Shown in pieces: positions 18,446 through 29,587 of a DNA stretch of 64,000 nucleotides (position 1 is the stretch's first letter; every line of letters begins with the position of its first letter). Both the position numbers and the translations under genes were made by a program. This DNA comes from JAATFS01 sp037145635. GTDB lineage: Bacteria > Pseudomonadota > Gammaproteobacteria > Xanthomonadales > Xanthomonadaceae. The stretch spans positions 62,001-126,000 of the forward strand of contig JBBCXB010000001.1 in the NCBI GenBank assembly GCA_037145635.1, read 5' to 3'. The notes under the pieces are model-generated. The model ran no database searches and was not told where the DNA came from. It worked only from the letters and a program-made list of their open reading frames with translations.

Positions 18446-19558
18446 TCAGGCCTCGGCCAACCCCAGCAGCGCGTCGGCCTGCTCGCGCCAGGACGGCAGG
18501 CGCGACAGCACGCCGACCTTCGCCAGGTACTCCTCGTCCACCGGCTCGCCGCTGGCCAGCGAGGTGGCCACGTGCACGGCGCCGGTGACCCAGAAGCTGC
18601 GCAGGCTGGAGCGCTGCGGGTGGCGGTGGAAGGCGACCGCCTCGATGATCGGCATCGGCAGGCCCCACAGGCCCAGCAGGTAGGCGCCGGCCTCGGTATG
18701 GCCCAGGCGCTCGTCGTTCTCGCCGGGCGGTTCGCGCTCGTCGCGCACGCCCGGGAGCAGCAGGCCGATGTCGGCCAACAGCGACGCGGTGGAGCCGAGC
18801 TCGGCGCTGGTGGCCGGCAACACCTTGGCGGCCAGGCGCGAGGACAGCAGGGCGCGCCGCTGCAGGTTGCTGCGCTCGGCCGGCGTCAGCGTCTGCACCG
18901 AGAACACCTCGCTGGCCAGCACCAGGTCACGCAGCGTGGCCACGCCCAGCCGGGTCACGGCGCTGCGCAGGTCGGTGATGCTGCGTCCGCCGGAGAACAC
19001 CGCGGAATTGCACAGCTGCAGCACCTTGGCCGCGATCGCCGGATCGCCGGCGATCAGCTTGGCGATGCCGGCGGCGTCGCTGCCGTCGTCTTCCTCCAGC
19101 GCGTGCATCAGGCTGAGGTACAGGTGCGGCGGCGACGGCAGCTTCTCGATGCGGCCGATCGCCGAGCGCAGGCGCGGGTCGTTGAGCAGCTCGCGCAATT
19201 CCTCGAGGCTGGTCACCGCCTCGAGCATGACCTCGGGCGTCAGCGGCATCGGCAGGAAGCGGTGGGCCACGCCGATGATGCGGGCCGGCGGCGCGCGCTG
19301 GCTGTCGTCTGGATCGATCAGGGCGATGCGGATGGTGTCGGGGCGCAGCGTGCGGATCTGCCCCAGCAGCGTGGCCGCGGTCAGGTCGGGGAGCACCGGC
19401 GCCACGATCACCGCATCGAACGGCGAGAGTGCGGCGGCGGCGATCGCGGCATTGCCGTCGGCCACCTGCTGGGCCTGCCAGTCGTCCCCCAGATCCGCGA
19501 TGTACTCGATCAGCTCGGACGGAAGGCTGGCCTCGTCCCCGACAAACAGAATCCGCAC
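18446..19558 (-). CDS. HDOD-domain protein with degenerate receiver domain
   Basis: A 370-residue protein. Residues 1-120 form a CheY-like fold with the N-terminal acidic pair (GDE, 8-9). The phosphoacceptor position, however, reads FDAVIVAPVLP, with Ala53 where Asp is expected, so it is probably a pseudo-receiver. Residues about 125-330 are an HDOD domain (IEKLPSPPHLYLSLMHAL; DPAIAAKVLQLCNSAVFSGGRSITDLRSAVTRLGVATLRDLVL; HTEAGAYLLGLWGLPMPIIEAVAFHRHP). HDOD proteins act in signalling, motility and stress networks without known catalysis. The gene is transcribed leftwards after ppa but behind a hairpin, so it is probably separately controlled. Confidence 0.87.
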   Translation of the reverse strand: MRILFVGDEASLPSELIEYIADLGDDWQAQQVADGNAAIAAAALSPFDAVIVAPVLPDLTAATLLGQIRTLRPDTIRIALIDPDDSQRAPPARIIGVAHRFLPMPLTPEVMLEAVTSLEELRELLNDPRLRSAIGRIEKLPSPPHLYLSLMHALEEDDGSDAAGIAKLIAGDPAIAAKVLQLCNSAVFSGGRSITDLRSAVTRLGVATLRDLVLASEVFSVQTLTPAERSNLQRRALLSSRLAAKVLPATSAELGSTASLLADIGLLLPGVRDEREPPGENDERLGHTEAGAYLLGLWGLPMPIIEAVAFHRHPQRSSLRSFWVTGAVHVATSLASGEPVDEEYLAKVGVLSRLPSWREQADALLGLAEA

Positions 19559-19639
19559 GACACTTTCCCCAGAAGTGGGCCAGGGCGAAGAGCGGCCCTG
19601 GCATACGTCCGCAATGTACCCAATCCGCGCGCAGCGGTC

Positions 19640-19670
19640 ATCGGGGTCACGCGCGAAACGTGACCCCGAT
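19640..19670 (-). terminator. Hairpin between ppa and the HDOD gene
   Basis: Perfect 12-bp arms (ATCGGGGTCACG and CGTGACCCCGAT) with a 7-nt loop lie 33 nt downstream of the ppa stop codon. No T-tract follows, so it could be a weak or factor-assisted terminator or an mRNA-stabilising 3' end. Confidence 0.55.
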
Positions 19671-19702
19671 CGCTGGCAGGCGCCGGTGACCGCCCCCCGG
19701 CG

Positions 19703-20239
19703 TCAGGCGGCGTCGGACTTGTAGCGCTCCACCGACTCGACCAGGATCTTCTTGGCCTCGGCCGCGCCACCCCAGCCGTCGAGCTTGACCCACTTGCCCT
19801 TCTCCAGGTCCTTGTAGTGCTCGAAGAAGTGGCCGATGCGCTCCAGCCAGTGGCTGGACACCTGCTGGATGTCCTCGATGTGGGCGTAGCCGGAGAAGAT
19901 CTTCTCCACCGGCACCGCCAGGATCTTCTCGTCGCTGCCGGCCTCGTCGCTCATCCGCAGCACGCCCACCGGGCGGCAGCGCACCACCGAGCCCGGGACC
20001 AGCGGCAGCGGCAGCACCACCAGCACGTCGGCCGGATCGCCGTCGCCGCACAGCGTGTTGGGCACGTAGCCGTAGTTGCAGGGATAGCGCATCGGCGTGG
20101 AGAGGATGCGGTCGACGAAGATCGCGCCGCTGGCCTTGTCCACTTCGTACTTGACCGGCTCCGAGTCCTTGGGGATCTCGATGACGACATTGATTTCTTC
20201 CGGCAGGTTCTTGCCGGGGGTGACCAGTTCCAGACCCAT
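19703..20239 (-). CDS. ppa: Soluble inorganic pyrophosphatase, family I
   Basis: Hydrolyses PPi to phosphate in the cytoplasm. The 178-residue length is typical of bacterial family I. The catalytic signature DGDPADVLVV is present, as are the flanking YGYVPNT and the YKDLEKGKWVKLDGW segment with its metal- and phosphate-binding charged residues. The gene lies 1.1 kb from the end of hppA, so two PPi-hydrolysing systems are encoded side by side. Confidence 0.97.
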   Translation of the reverse strand: MGLELVTPGKNLPEEINVVIEIPKDSEPVKYEVDKASGAIFVDRILSTPMRYPCNYGYVPNTLCGDGDPADVLVVLPLPLVPGSVVRCRPVGVLRMSDEAGSDEKILAVPVEKIFSGYAHIEDIQQVSSHWLERIGHFFEHYKDLEKGKWVKLDGWGGAAEAKKILVESVERYKSDAA

Positions 20240-20437
20240 GCGCGCTAGCTCCGAGGCTTTGCTGTGGTAAGGCGGGCGATTCTACGCGTTCGGCTGTTGC
20301 GGTGCAGCGACAGTCCCTGTCCGGCAATTCCGACAGGACGGTGCGCCGGGTTCCGAAGCCGCAGCGGGCAGGCTTCCGATCCCGCCGTCCCGCCGCCGGC
20401 GCGATGCTTTCGGCCACACCCACACCGAGGAGATGCG

Positions 20438-20926
20438 ATGCGTACCCACCCCTTGCGTCTGCTGGCGATCCTGCTGGCGCTGTGCGGCTCCGGCCAGGCG
20501 TTGGCCCAGGCCGACCCCGATCCCGACTTCGTCGATGCCGTCGACCATCCCGGCAACAGCCAGGGGTGGGAGGCGTTCGAGGACCTGCAGGCCCGGCTGG
20601 TGCACGACTTCGACCAGATCTGCGGCGACAGCTTCTGCGGCGGCGAGTTCAGCGACTACCGTTCGCTGCGCTACCGCTGCTCGGTGCATCGAGCCAGCGG
20701 CGTGCTCGCCGAATGCGTATGGACCTTCGGCGCCAGCGAGCTCAGCGTGCAGCCGCGCAGTGGCAAGCTGCTGGTGGACACGCGTACCTGGCGCTGCCGC
20801 ACCCCGCTGGCGGCCGGCACCACGTTGACCGCCTTCTACGCGGCCCTGTCGGTCACCAACCCGCTGTTCGAGCCGCTGCCGGGATCGGGGCGCTCGATCT
20901 ACAACGGCCTGATCGATTGCCTGTAG
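20438..20926 (+). CDS. Secreted cysteine-rich hypothetical protein
   Basis: A 162-residue protein of unknown function. It has a clear signal peptide (MRTHPLRLLAILLALCGSGQALAQA). The mature part has six cysteines (CGDSFC; RYRC; ECVW; WRC; a final C two residues from the end), which suggests three disulfides in the periplasm. I do not recognise the family. A second out-of-frame ATG lies 5 nt upstream; 20438 is the one that opens the signal peptide, with GAGG 8 nt before it. It sits divergently between ppa and hppA. Confidence 0.7.
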   Translation: MRTHPLRLLAILLALCGSGQALAQADPDPDFVDAVDHPGNSQGWEAFEDLQARLVHDFDQICGDSFCGGEFSDYRSLRYRCSVHRASGVLAECVWTFGASELSVQPRSGKLLVDTRTWRCRTPLAAGTTLTAFYAALSVTNPLFEPLPGSGRSIYNGLIDCL

Positions 20927-21337
20927 GCAGCGGGCCGTCACCGACGTTCCGGACACGGGCCGGGAACGGCGCACGACAGGGATGTCCGTGCCGGGCCTCT
21001 GGGGGGAGGCTTCGGCGTGGTCCCGGCACCCGGCGGGAGTCTCCCAAGGGGGGCTGCCAACGGAAAGGGGCTGCCAACAACGCGACGAGCTCGACGATCC
21101 TTGATCGGTGCCTGCGGCGCTTCCCCGTCCCGTTTCCTTCCTCCCGCTCGCTTGGGGGGAGGGGCGGAAGCGCCATGCGGAACCGGCCTTGGCGAAAGAT
21201 AGGGCGGAGCGCCATGCGCCGAGACCGGTGGTTTGTATCGGCGCCTGCGGTGGATCCGGCCATCCCGTCCCGTCCCCGCGTGCGGGGACGGGCGAGGGCG
21301 CCTAGCCTGATCGGCTCCGGCTCCGGCTCCGCTCCGG
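20927..21337. other. Intergenic region, no gene seen
   Basis: A 411-nt gap between two convergent genes. It holds a hairpin CGTCCCCGC/GGGGACG near 21275-21292, a possible terminator, and a short GGCTCC run near 21309-21340. The open frames here have no family character. Confidence 0.5.
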
Positions 21338-23365
<2,028 letters not shown>

Positions 23366-23649
23366 GACCCCTCCCAAGGTAGATGGATGTCGTCCGGTCG
23401 GACGAACAAGGGAGGACGCGCGGCGAGTGAACTGCGGTGATGGACTCGACGGCCCGGGGGCCGATGACGCACGTCGCGATGTTCGGGCTGGCCGGATTGC
23501 GCCCGAGTATGCGCCCGGGGATCGCGCGCCGCCACCGGGTGCGCCGCGTTGCCGCAGGCACGGGCGTGATCGCGGCCGCAGAACGCTCTCGCGGTGTTCA
23601 GTTGCTGCGTGCCAGCCTGCGCCCCATCGTGTCCCGACGGAGTGTTCCC

Positions 23650-24159
23650 ATGCGTATTGGTCCCTGGTTGATGAGTGGTCTGCTGGTTGTGGCGGGAGCG
23701 GCGACCGCCGCCGACCCGGTGCCGGAGCTGCAGCGGCCGGCCGGCGCCGCCCAGGCGGTGGGCGCGGCGCATACCCTGCGGCAGATCCCCGAGGCCTGCG
23801 CGCGCCTGGAAGGCGTGTTCACCGGCGACGCGGCGCAGCCGTACAAGTTCGCGGTGGTGCGCACCAGCCCGAGCTGCCAGCCGCGCGCGCGTTTCGTCGA
23901 CTTCGCCAAGGCGGCACCGAGCGAGGCGGCGGGCTGGAAGTTCAACGAACTGATCCGCGTGCCCAGCGCCGCCTGCCCGTCGCAGCAGGCGGTGGTGCGG
24001 GTCTGGCGCAAGCCGGCCGGCGACAAGCCGGCGCTGGACGGGCAGGGCCAGTCGCGGATCTACCTGGAGGAGGCCAAGCAGCAGGCCGCAGCCGGCAAGA
24101 TCGCGCAGGTGCCGATGTACGCGGCGCAGATGCAGGTCGAGGGCAAGGCCTGCCGCTGA
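23650..24159 (+). CDS. Secreted hypothetical protein
   Basis: A 169-residue protein of unknown function. It has a signal peptide (MRIGPWLMSGLLVVAGAATAA). The mature part has four cysteines (EACARL, SPSCQP, SAACPS, KACR), probably two disulfides, and mixed alpha/beta character. No family is recognised. It is transcribed divergently from hppA and converges on pfp with a 19-nt gap. Homologues probably occur only in Xanthomonadaceae, an inference from its lack of recognisable motifs. Confidence 0.7.
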   Translation: MRIGPWLMSGLLVVAGAATAADPVPELQRPAGAAQAVGAAHTLRQIPEACARLEGVFTGDAAQPYKFAVVRTSPSCQPRARFVDFAKAAPSEAAGWKFNELIRVPSAACPSQQAVVRVWRKPAGDKPALDGQGQSRIYLEEAKQQAAAGKIAQVPMYAAQMQVEGKACR

Positions 24160-24178
24160 CGCGGCAGCGCCCCGGCGC

Positions 24179-25432
24179 TCATCCCTCCCACGGCGCGAGC
24201 TTGCGCGCCACCGCCACGTTCTTCAGCGTGACGTACCGGGGCAGGCCGTCGCTGCCGTAGGGCAGCGGCGCCTCGCCGCGGATCAGCGGCGCCAGGTAGG
24301 CGCGGGCCCGCGCGGTGATGCCGAAGCCGTCCTTGCGCAGGAACCCGGCCGGCATCTTCTTCTCGTGGTTGGCGATCCGGCTCAGCGGCGCCGGTTCGAT
24401 CTTCCAGCGATACGGCGCGTCGCTGCTGCGCACGATCACCGGCATCACCGCGTTGCGTCCCTCCAGGGCATAGCGCACCGCGGCCTTGCCGACCGCCTGG
24501 GCCTGCTCCCAGTCGGTCCTGGAGGCCAGGTGGCGGGCCGAGCGCTGCAGGTAGTCGGGCAGGGTCCAGTGCACCTTAAAGCCCAGCTCTTGCTTGACCC
24601 GGCCGGCCAGGTAGGACGCCACGCCGCCCAGCTGGGTATGCCCGAACGAGTCGCTGCCGCCGGCATCGGCGACGAAGCGGCCGTCGGCATCCTGGATGCC
24701 CTCGCTGGCCACGACCACGCACCAGCCGACCTTGGCGACCACCTGTTTCACCTTGGCCAGGAACGCCGCCTCGTCGTACGCACGCTCCGGCAGCAGGATG
24801 ATCTGCGGGGCGTCGTCCGGGGTCTGCGCGGCCAGCCCGGCGGCCGCGGCGAGCCAGCCCGCGTGCCGGCCCATCGCCTCGTAGATGAACACCTTGGTCG
24901 AGGTCTCGGCCATCGCGGCCACGTCCAGCGCGGCCTCGCGCACCGAGGTGGCGGTGTACTTGGCGGCCGAGCCGAAGCCGGGGCAGGCATCGGTGATGGC
25001 CAGGTCGTTGTCGATGGTCTTGGGCACCCCGATGCAGTGCAGCGGATAGCCGAAGGCCTGCGCCAGCTGCGAGACCTTCCACGCGGTGTCGGCCGAGTCG
25101 TTGCCGCCGTTGTAGAGGAACCAGCGCACGTCGTGGGCCTGGAACACCTGCAGCAGCCGTTCGTACTTGGCGCGGTCGGCGTCCAGGGTCTTGAGCTTGT
25201 AGCGGCACGAGCCGAACGCGCCGCCCGGGGTGTGGGCCAGCGCCCGGATGCTGGCCGCCGACTCGCGGGAGGTGTCGATCAGGTCCTCGCGCAGCGCGCC
25301 GAGGATGCCGTTGCGGGCCGCCAGCACCTTCACCTTGCGCGCGCGCGCCTCGCCGATCACGCCGGCGGCGGTGGCATTGATGACGGCGGTGACGCCGCCG
25401 GACTGGGCGTAGAGCAAGGTGCCTTGGGCCAT
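24179..25432 (-). CDS. pfp: Pyrophosphate-dependent 6-phosphofructokinase
   Basis: Phosphorylates fructose 6-phosphate reversibly with PPi instead of ATP. The 417 residues fit the short PPi-type enzymes. Two diagnostic sites support PPi use: YNGGNDS (109-113), where ATP enzymes have GGDGS, and VPKTIDND (137-143), with the Lys typical of PPi enzymes before TIDND. The remaining sugar-phosphate motifs (GRHAGWLAAAAGLA, PERAYDE) are intact. From established knowledge, Xanthomonas campestris lacks ATP-PFK and has such an enzyme. Its neighbours hppA and ppa act on the same phosphoryl donor. Confidence 0.93.
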   Translation of the reverse strand: MAQGTLLYAQSGGVTAVINATAAGVIGEARARKVKVLAARNGILGALREDLIDTSRESAASIRALAHTPGGAFGSCRYKLKTLDADRAKYERLLQVFQAHDVRWFLYNGGNDSADTAWKVSQLAQAFGYPLHCIGVPKTIDNDLAITDACPGFGSAAKYTATSVREAALDVAAMAETSTKVFIYEAMGRHAGWLAAAAGLAAQTPDDAPQIILLPERAYDEAAFLAKVKQVVAKVGWCVVVASEGIQDADGRFVADAGGSDSFGHTQLGGVASYLAGRVKQELGFKVHWTLPDYLQRSARHLASRTDWEQAQAVGKAAVRYALEGRNAVMPVIVRSSDAPYRWKIEPAPLSRIANHEKKMPAGFLRKDGFGITARARAYLAPLIRGEAPLPYGSDGLPRYVTLKNVAVARKLAPWEG

Positions 25433-25578
25433 GGGGTGCGGACTCCGGGTGGGCGGGACATTGCCGGGACATTGCCCGGATGCGGTAAGCTGCGGGACCT
25501 TGCGGCGCAGCGCTGGCGATTCCCCTCGAGTCTAACGCCGCCGGCCGCTCACGGTTTTACACATAGTGGAGTCAACTG

Positions 25579-26142
25579 ATGCGATTGGTTCTGTTGGGAC
25601 CGCCCGGTTCGGGCAAGGGCACACAGGCGGCACGGCTCAAGGACACGTTCCAGATCCCGCACATTTCCACCGGCGACCTGCTGCGCGCGGAAGTGGCCGC
25701 CGGTACGCCGCTGGGGCTGCAGGCCAAGGAAGTGATGGCGCGCGGCGATCTGGTGTCCGACGCGATCCTGCTCGGCATGCTGGAGTCGCGGCTCGGGCAG
25801 CCGGACGTGGCCAAGGGGTTCATCCTCGACGGTTACCCGCGCAACCTGGCCCAGGCCAATGCGCTGGACGAGCTGCTGGCCAAGATCGGCCAGCCGCTGG
25901 ACGGCGTGGTGCAGCTGGACGTGGGCACCGACCTGCTGGTCGAGCGCATCGCCGGCCGCGCCAAGGCCGAGGGCCGCGAGGACGACAACCCGGAGTCGGT
26001 GCGCAAGCGCCTGCAGGTCTACAACGACTCCACCGCGCCGGTGATCGGCTTCTACGAGCAGCGCGGGGTGCTCGCGCGCGTGGACGGCGTCGGATCGCTG
26101 GACGAGGTCCTGGCACGTATCGGCCAGGCGCTCAAGCGCTGA
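25579..26142 (+). CDS. adk: Adenylate kinase, short form
   Basis: Interconverts 2 ADP with ATP plus AMP. The P-loop GPPGSGKGT is at residues 8-16, the AMP-binding segment is STGDLLRAEVAAGT, and FILDGYPRN is present. At 187 residues it is the short type: the LID is reduced to a few residues (AGRAKAEGREDD) instead of the about 30-residue lid of the 214-aa enterobacterial enzyme, with no zinc cysteines. GGAG lies 7 nt before the ATG. It is divergent from pfp across 146 nt and followed by a strong terminator. Confidence 0.97.
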   Translation: MRLVLLGPPGSGKGTQAARLKDTFQIPHISTGDLLRAEVAAGTPLGLQAKEVMARGDLVSDAILLGMLESRLGQPDVAKGFILDGYPRNLAQANALDELLAKIGQPLDGVVQLDVGTDLLVERIAGRAKAEGREDDNPESVRKRLQVYNDSTAPVIGFYEQRGVLARVDGVGSLDEVLARIGQALKR

Positions 26143-26186
26143 CCCCGGCGGCCCGGCCTGACGGCCGGGCTGGCCGCCGTCCGCAG

Positions 26187-26231
26187 ACGCAAAGACCCCG
26201 GTCGTGCCTGGCACGGCCGGGGTCTTTGCGT
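26187..26231. terminator. Terminator after adk
   Basis: Long arms ACGCAAAGACCCCGG and CCGGGGTCTTTGCGT (26187 to 26231) enclose a second short stem CGTGC/GCACG. It is symmetrical and could act in both directions, with only a short T run. The rest of the gap to 26457 shows no gene. Confidence 0.8.
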
Positions 26232-26434
26232 AAGGGCCGCCGGGCGGGCAGCGCCGCGGGGCGGGCGCCGGCGCTCGCGTCACCCGGGGAAACCGCCCGG
26301 GCAGTGGCGGCACGCGAAGCGGTCAGCTTCATTCAGCTCGAGGGCGCGGGCGGGGTGGCGGGCCTCCGGTCCGCGCCGCGGGGCCGGGCCGTGCCTGTGC
26401 CCGGCGCGTGGCCTGTGCCGCCCGGGACGCCGTT

Positions 26435-26463
26435 TTTACGCATCGCCGGGGATCGGCGACAAT
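26435..26463 (+). promoter_or_regulatory. Candidate promoter giving a leaderless mpl transcript
   Basis: TTTACG (26435-26440), a 17-nt spacer, then GACAAT (26458-26463), which is 6 nt before the mpl ATG. No ribosome site lies between. Confidence 0.45.
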
Positions 26464-26469
26464 CCGCAG

Positions 26470-27924
26470 ATGAGCAAGATCCATATCCTCGGCATCGCCG
26501 GGACCTTCATGGGCGGCGTCGCCGCCCTGGCACGCGAACTCGGGCACCAGGTCGAGGGCAGCGACCAGGCCATCTACCCGCCGATGTCCACCCAGCTGGA
26601 AACGCTGGGCATCGCGCTGGCGCAGGGCTACGCGCCGGCCAACATCGCCGCCGACTGCGAGCAGGTGGTGATCGGCAACGCGCTCTCGCGCGGCAACCCC
26701 GCGGTGGAGGCGGTACTGGACGACGGCCGCCGCTACACCTCCGGCGCGCAGTGGCTGGCCGAGCAGGTGCTGCCGGGGCGCGACACCCTGGCGGTGGCCG
26801 GCACCCACGGCAAGACCACCACCACCACCATCCTCAGCTGGCTGCTGGAAGCGGCCGGGCGCGCGCCGGGCTTCCTGATCGGCGGCGTGGCCGAGGACTT
26901 CGGCGTGTCGGCGCGGCTGGGCGGGCCGGGGGCGGTACCTGCCTCCGGCGCCGTGCCCCCGCGTCCTCCGGCGCAGCAAGGCGCTACGGAGCCGGCGCCG
27001 CCGGAGCGGGAGGTGCCGGCCCGGCCGCTGTTCGTGGTCGAGGCCGACGAGTACGACACCGCGTTCTTCGACAAGCGCAGCAAGTTCGTGCACTACCGGC
27101 CGCGGGTGGCGATCCTCAACAACCTCGAGTACGACCACGCCGACATCTTCCCCGACGTGGAGGCGATCCAGCGCCAGTTCCACCACCTGGTGCGCACCGT
27201 GCCCGGCCACGGCCGCCTGATCGTCAACGGCGAGGACGCGCGATTGCAGGAGGTGCTGGCGATGGGCTGCTGGACGCCGGTGGAGCGCTTCGGCTTCGAT
27301 CCCGCCCTGGACTGGAGCGCGCGCCTGCTGGCCGCCGACGGCAGCCACTTCGAGGTGCTGCGGCAGGGGCGTGCGCTGGGCGAGGTGCGCTGGCCCCTGC
27401 TGGGCCGTCACAACGTGCTCAATGGGCTGGCGGCGCTGGCCGCCGCGCATGCGGTGGGCGTGGACCCGGCGGCGGTGATGCCGGCGCTGGCCGATTTCCG
27501 CAGCGTCAAGCGCCGGCTGGAACGGCTCGGCCAGGCACGCGGCATCACCGTGTACGACGATTTCGCGCATCACCCCACGGCCATCCGCACCACGCTGGAG
27601 GGCCTGCGCGCGCGCGTGGGCGAGGCGCGCGTGGTGGTGGCGATGGAGCCGCGCAGCAATTCGATGCGCCTGGGCGCGCACGCCGAAGCCCTGGCGCCCT
27701 CGCTGGCGGCCGCCGACGCGGTGGTGTTCCTGCACCGTCCGGAGCTGGCCTGGGACGCCGCCCGCAGCGTCGCCCGGATCGCCGGGCAGGCGCACGTGGT
27801 GCACGATGTCGATGCGTTGCTCGTGCGCCTGGGCGAGGTGACCCGCCCGGGCGACCATGTGGTGTTCATGTCCAACGGCGGCTTCGACGGCGCGCCGCGG
27901 CGCTTCCTGGGGCAGCTGTCCTGA
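26470..27924 (+). CDS. mpl: UDP-N-acetylmuramate:L-Ala-gamma-D-Glu-meso-DAP ligase (murein recycling)
   Basis: A Mur-ligase family enzyme that reattaches recycled murein tripeptide to UDP-MurNAc in the cytoplasm. The nucleotide fold begins IHILGIAGTFMGG, the P-loop GTHGKTT is at 111-117, the EADEYDTAFFDKRSKF segment is characteristic of Mpl, and YDDFAHHPTAI marks the C-terminal domain. Residues about 151-185 form a Pro/Ala/Glu-rich insertion between the central-domain strands that common Mpl proteins do not have. It makes the protein 484 residues against about 457 in E. coli. The stop codon overlaps the next start (TGATG). Confidence 0.95.
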   Translation: MSKIHILGIAGTFMGGVAALARELGHQVEGSDQAIYPPMSTQLETLGIALAQGYAPANIAADCEQVVIGNALSRGNPAVEAVLDDGRRYTSGAQWLAEQVLPGRDTLAVAGTHGKTTTTTILSWLLEAAGRAPGFLIGGVAEDFGVSARLGGPGAVPASGAVPPRPPAQQGATEPAPPEREVPARPLFVVEADEYDTAFFDKRSKFVHYRPRVAILNNLEYDHADIFPDVEAIQRQFHHLVRTVPGHGRLIVNGEDARLQEVLAMGCWTPVERFGFDPALDWSARLLAADGSHFEVLRQGRALGEVRWPLLGRHNVLNGLAALAAAHAVGVDPAAVMPALADFRSVKRRLERLGQARGITVYDDFAHHPTAIRTTLEGLRARVGEARVVVAMEPRSNSMRLGAHAEALAPSLAAADAVVFLHRPELAWDAARSVARIAGQAHVVHDVDALLVRLGEVTRPGDHVVFMSNGGFDGAPRRFLGQLS

Positions 27925-28508
27925 TGGGGAACCTGGAGACGCGATCGCTGCCGCTGTTCCCGCTGCACTGCGTGCTGGTGCCGGGCGCGGCGATCGGCCT
28001 GCGCGTGTTCGAGCGGCGCTATCTGGACCTGGTGCGCGACTGCGGCCGCAGCGGCGGCGGCTTCGGCGTGTGCCTGATCCTGGACGGCCACGAGGTCGGT
28101 GCGCCGGCGGTGCCGGCCGCGTACGGCACCGAGGTGCGCATCGAGGATTTCGACGTCGGCGCCGATGGCGTGCTGGTGCTGCGCCTGCGCGGCCTGCGCC
28201 GTTTCCGGGTGGTGCGCACGCGCATCCGCGACAACGGCCTGGTGGTCGGCGAGGTGGTCGGGTGCGAGCCGGACAGCGACGACGAGCTGCGCCCCGAGCA
28301 CGCGCTGCTGGGCACCGTGCTCGAGCGCATGCTGGAGCAGGCCGGCGGCGAGTTCGCGTCGGCCGGCCCGGCGCTGCTGGACCAGGCGGCGTGGGTGGGC
28401 TGGCGCCTGGCCGAGCTGCTGCCGCTGAGCGAGCGCCAGCGCCTGTCGCTGCTGCAGCAGGACGACCCGCACCAGCGCCTGGACCAGCTGCTCGGCTGGA
28501 TTCCCTGA
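27924..28508 (+). CDS. LON substrate-binding-domain protein
   Basis: A stand-alone LON N-terminal (PUA-like) domain protein of 194 residues, starting LPLFPLHCVLVPGAAIGLRVFERRYLDLV, which is the classic opening of this family. There is no ATPase or protease domain, so it is not Lon itself. Such proteins are thought to bind peptides or proteins, but their role is unsettled. The start codon overlaps the mpl stop by one base, so the two are translationally coupled. Confidence 0.85.
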   Translation: MGNLETRSLPLFPLHCVLVPGAAIGLRVFERRYLDLVRDCGRSGGGFGVCLILDGHEVGAPAVPAAYGTEVRIEDFDVGADGVLVLRLRGLRRFRVVRTRIRDNGLVVGEVVGCEPDSDDELRPEHALLGTVLERMLEQAGGEFASAGPALLDQAAWVGWRLAELLPLSERQRLSLLQQDDPHQRLDQLLGWIP

Positions 28509-28621
28509 ACCTGCGGCCGCGGCGTCGTCACCGCGCTGGACCGCCGCTGGCCGATGATCCGCGCCCGCGGCGGCGTGCGGATAGCACCGCCGCCTCGTCC
28601 TTCCCCCCACGGAGAGCGCTC

Positions 28622-29587
28622 TTGATCGTCGGAAATACCCCGCGCATGGGTTACATCCTCAGCGAAGTGTGGCGGCCGCTGGCCGTGCTGTTCGTCTGGG
28701 ACGTGCTGGTCACCCTGGTCTACTACGTGCTGCCGTTCCAGGCCCCGGCGCTGCCGCTGACCATCGTCGGTTCGGCGCTGGCGCTGGTGCTGGGCTTCCG
28801 CGCCAACTCCGCCTACCAGCGCTGGTGGGAAGGCCGGGTGCTGTGGGGGCAGATGATCAACGCCTCGCGCAGCCTGGTGCGCATCTGCATCAACGTGCTG
28901 CCGGATCCGCAGGCCAGCGCCCGCAAGCGCGGCATCGCGCGGCGCCAGGTGGCCTACGTCAATGCACTGCGCTGCCAGCTGCGGCGGCGGCCGGTGGCGC
29001 CGGCCCTGGCGGGCCTGCCGGCCGGAGAGGACGTCGAGCGCGCGCTGGCACGCAGCAACATCGCCAACGGCCTGCTCGAGGGCCTGGGCCACGACATCCA
29101 GGATGCGTTGCAGCGCGGCTGGATCGATACGGTGCAGCAGGCCAGCATCGAGCGCGTGCTGGTGGACATCGCCAACGCCCAGGGCGGCATGGAGCGGCTG
29201 AAGAACACCCCGCTGCCCAACCAGTACCGGTTCTATCCGAACCTGTTCACCCGGGTGTTCTGCGTGATGCTGCCGATCGGCCTGGTGGAAACGTTGAAGT
29301 TCGCCACCCCGATCGGTTCGACCATCGCCGGGCTGATGTTCCTGGCGGTGCTGCAGATCGGCGACGACCTGGTGGACCCGTTCGCCGACTCGATCCACGA
29401 CCTGCCGCTGGACAGCATGTGCCGCACGATCGAGATCGACGCGCTGCAGGGGGTGGGCGACCCGCCCCGGGTGCGGGTGCCGCGGGTCTGGGGGGTGCTG
29501 GGGGCCGGGCCGGCGCGGGGCGCGGGGGCGCCCCGGGCGCCGGGCGCGGTCCGGCGCCCGAACCGCAGCGGCCGCAGCGAACGCTAG
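28622..29587 (+). CDS. Bestrophin-family membrane channel protein
   Basis: A 321-residue membrane protein of the bestrophin/UPF0187 (YneE) family, probably an anion channel in the inner membrane. Family features are PLTIVGSALALVLGFRANSAYQRWWEGR and LPLDSMCRTIEID near the end, with NQYRFYPNLFTRVFCVMLPIGL in between. The start is taken as TTG 28622, with GGAGA upstream; the first ATG is at 28646. The C-terminal about 35 residues are a low-complexity Gly/Ala/Pro/Arg tail. The stop codon TAG shares bases with the stop of the convergent gene in CTAG. Confidence 0.85.
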   Translation: MIVGNTPRMGYILSEVWRPLAVLFVWDVLVTLVYYVLPFQAPALPLTIVGSALALVLGFRANSAYQRWWEGRVLWGQMINASRSLVRICINVLPDPQASARKRGIARRQVAYVNALRCQLRRRPVAPALAGLPAGEDVERALARSNIANGLLEGLGHDIQDALQRGWIDTVQQASIERVLVDIANAQGGMERLKNTPLPNQYRFYPNLFTRVFCVMLPIGLVETLKFATPIGSTIAGLMFLAVLQIGDDLVDPFADSIHDLPLDSMCRTIEIDALQGVGDPPRVRVPRVWGVLGAGPARGAGAPRAPGAVRRPNRSGRSER

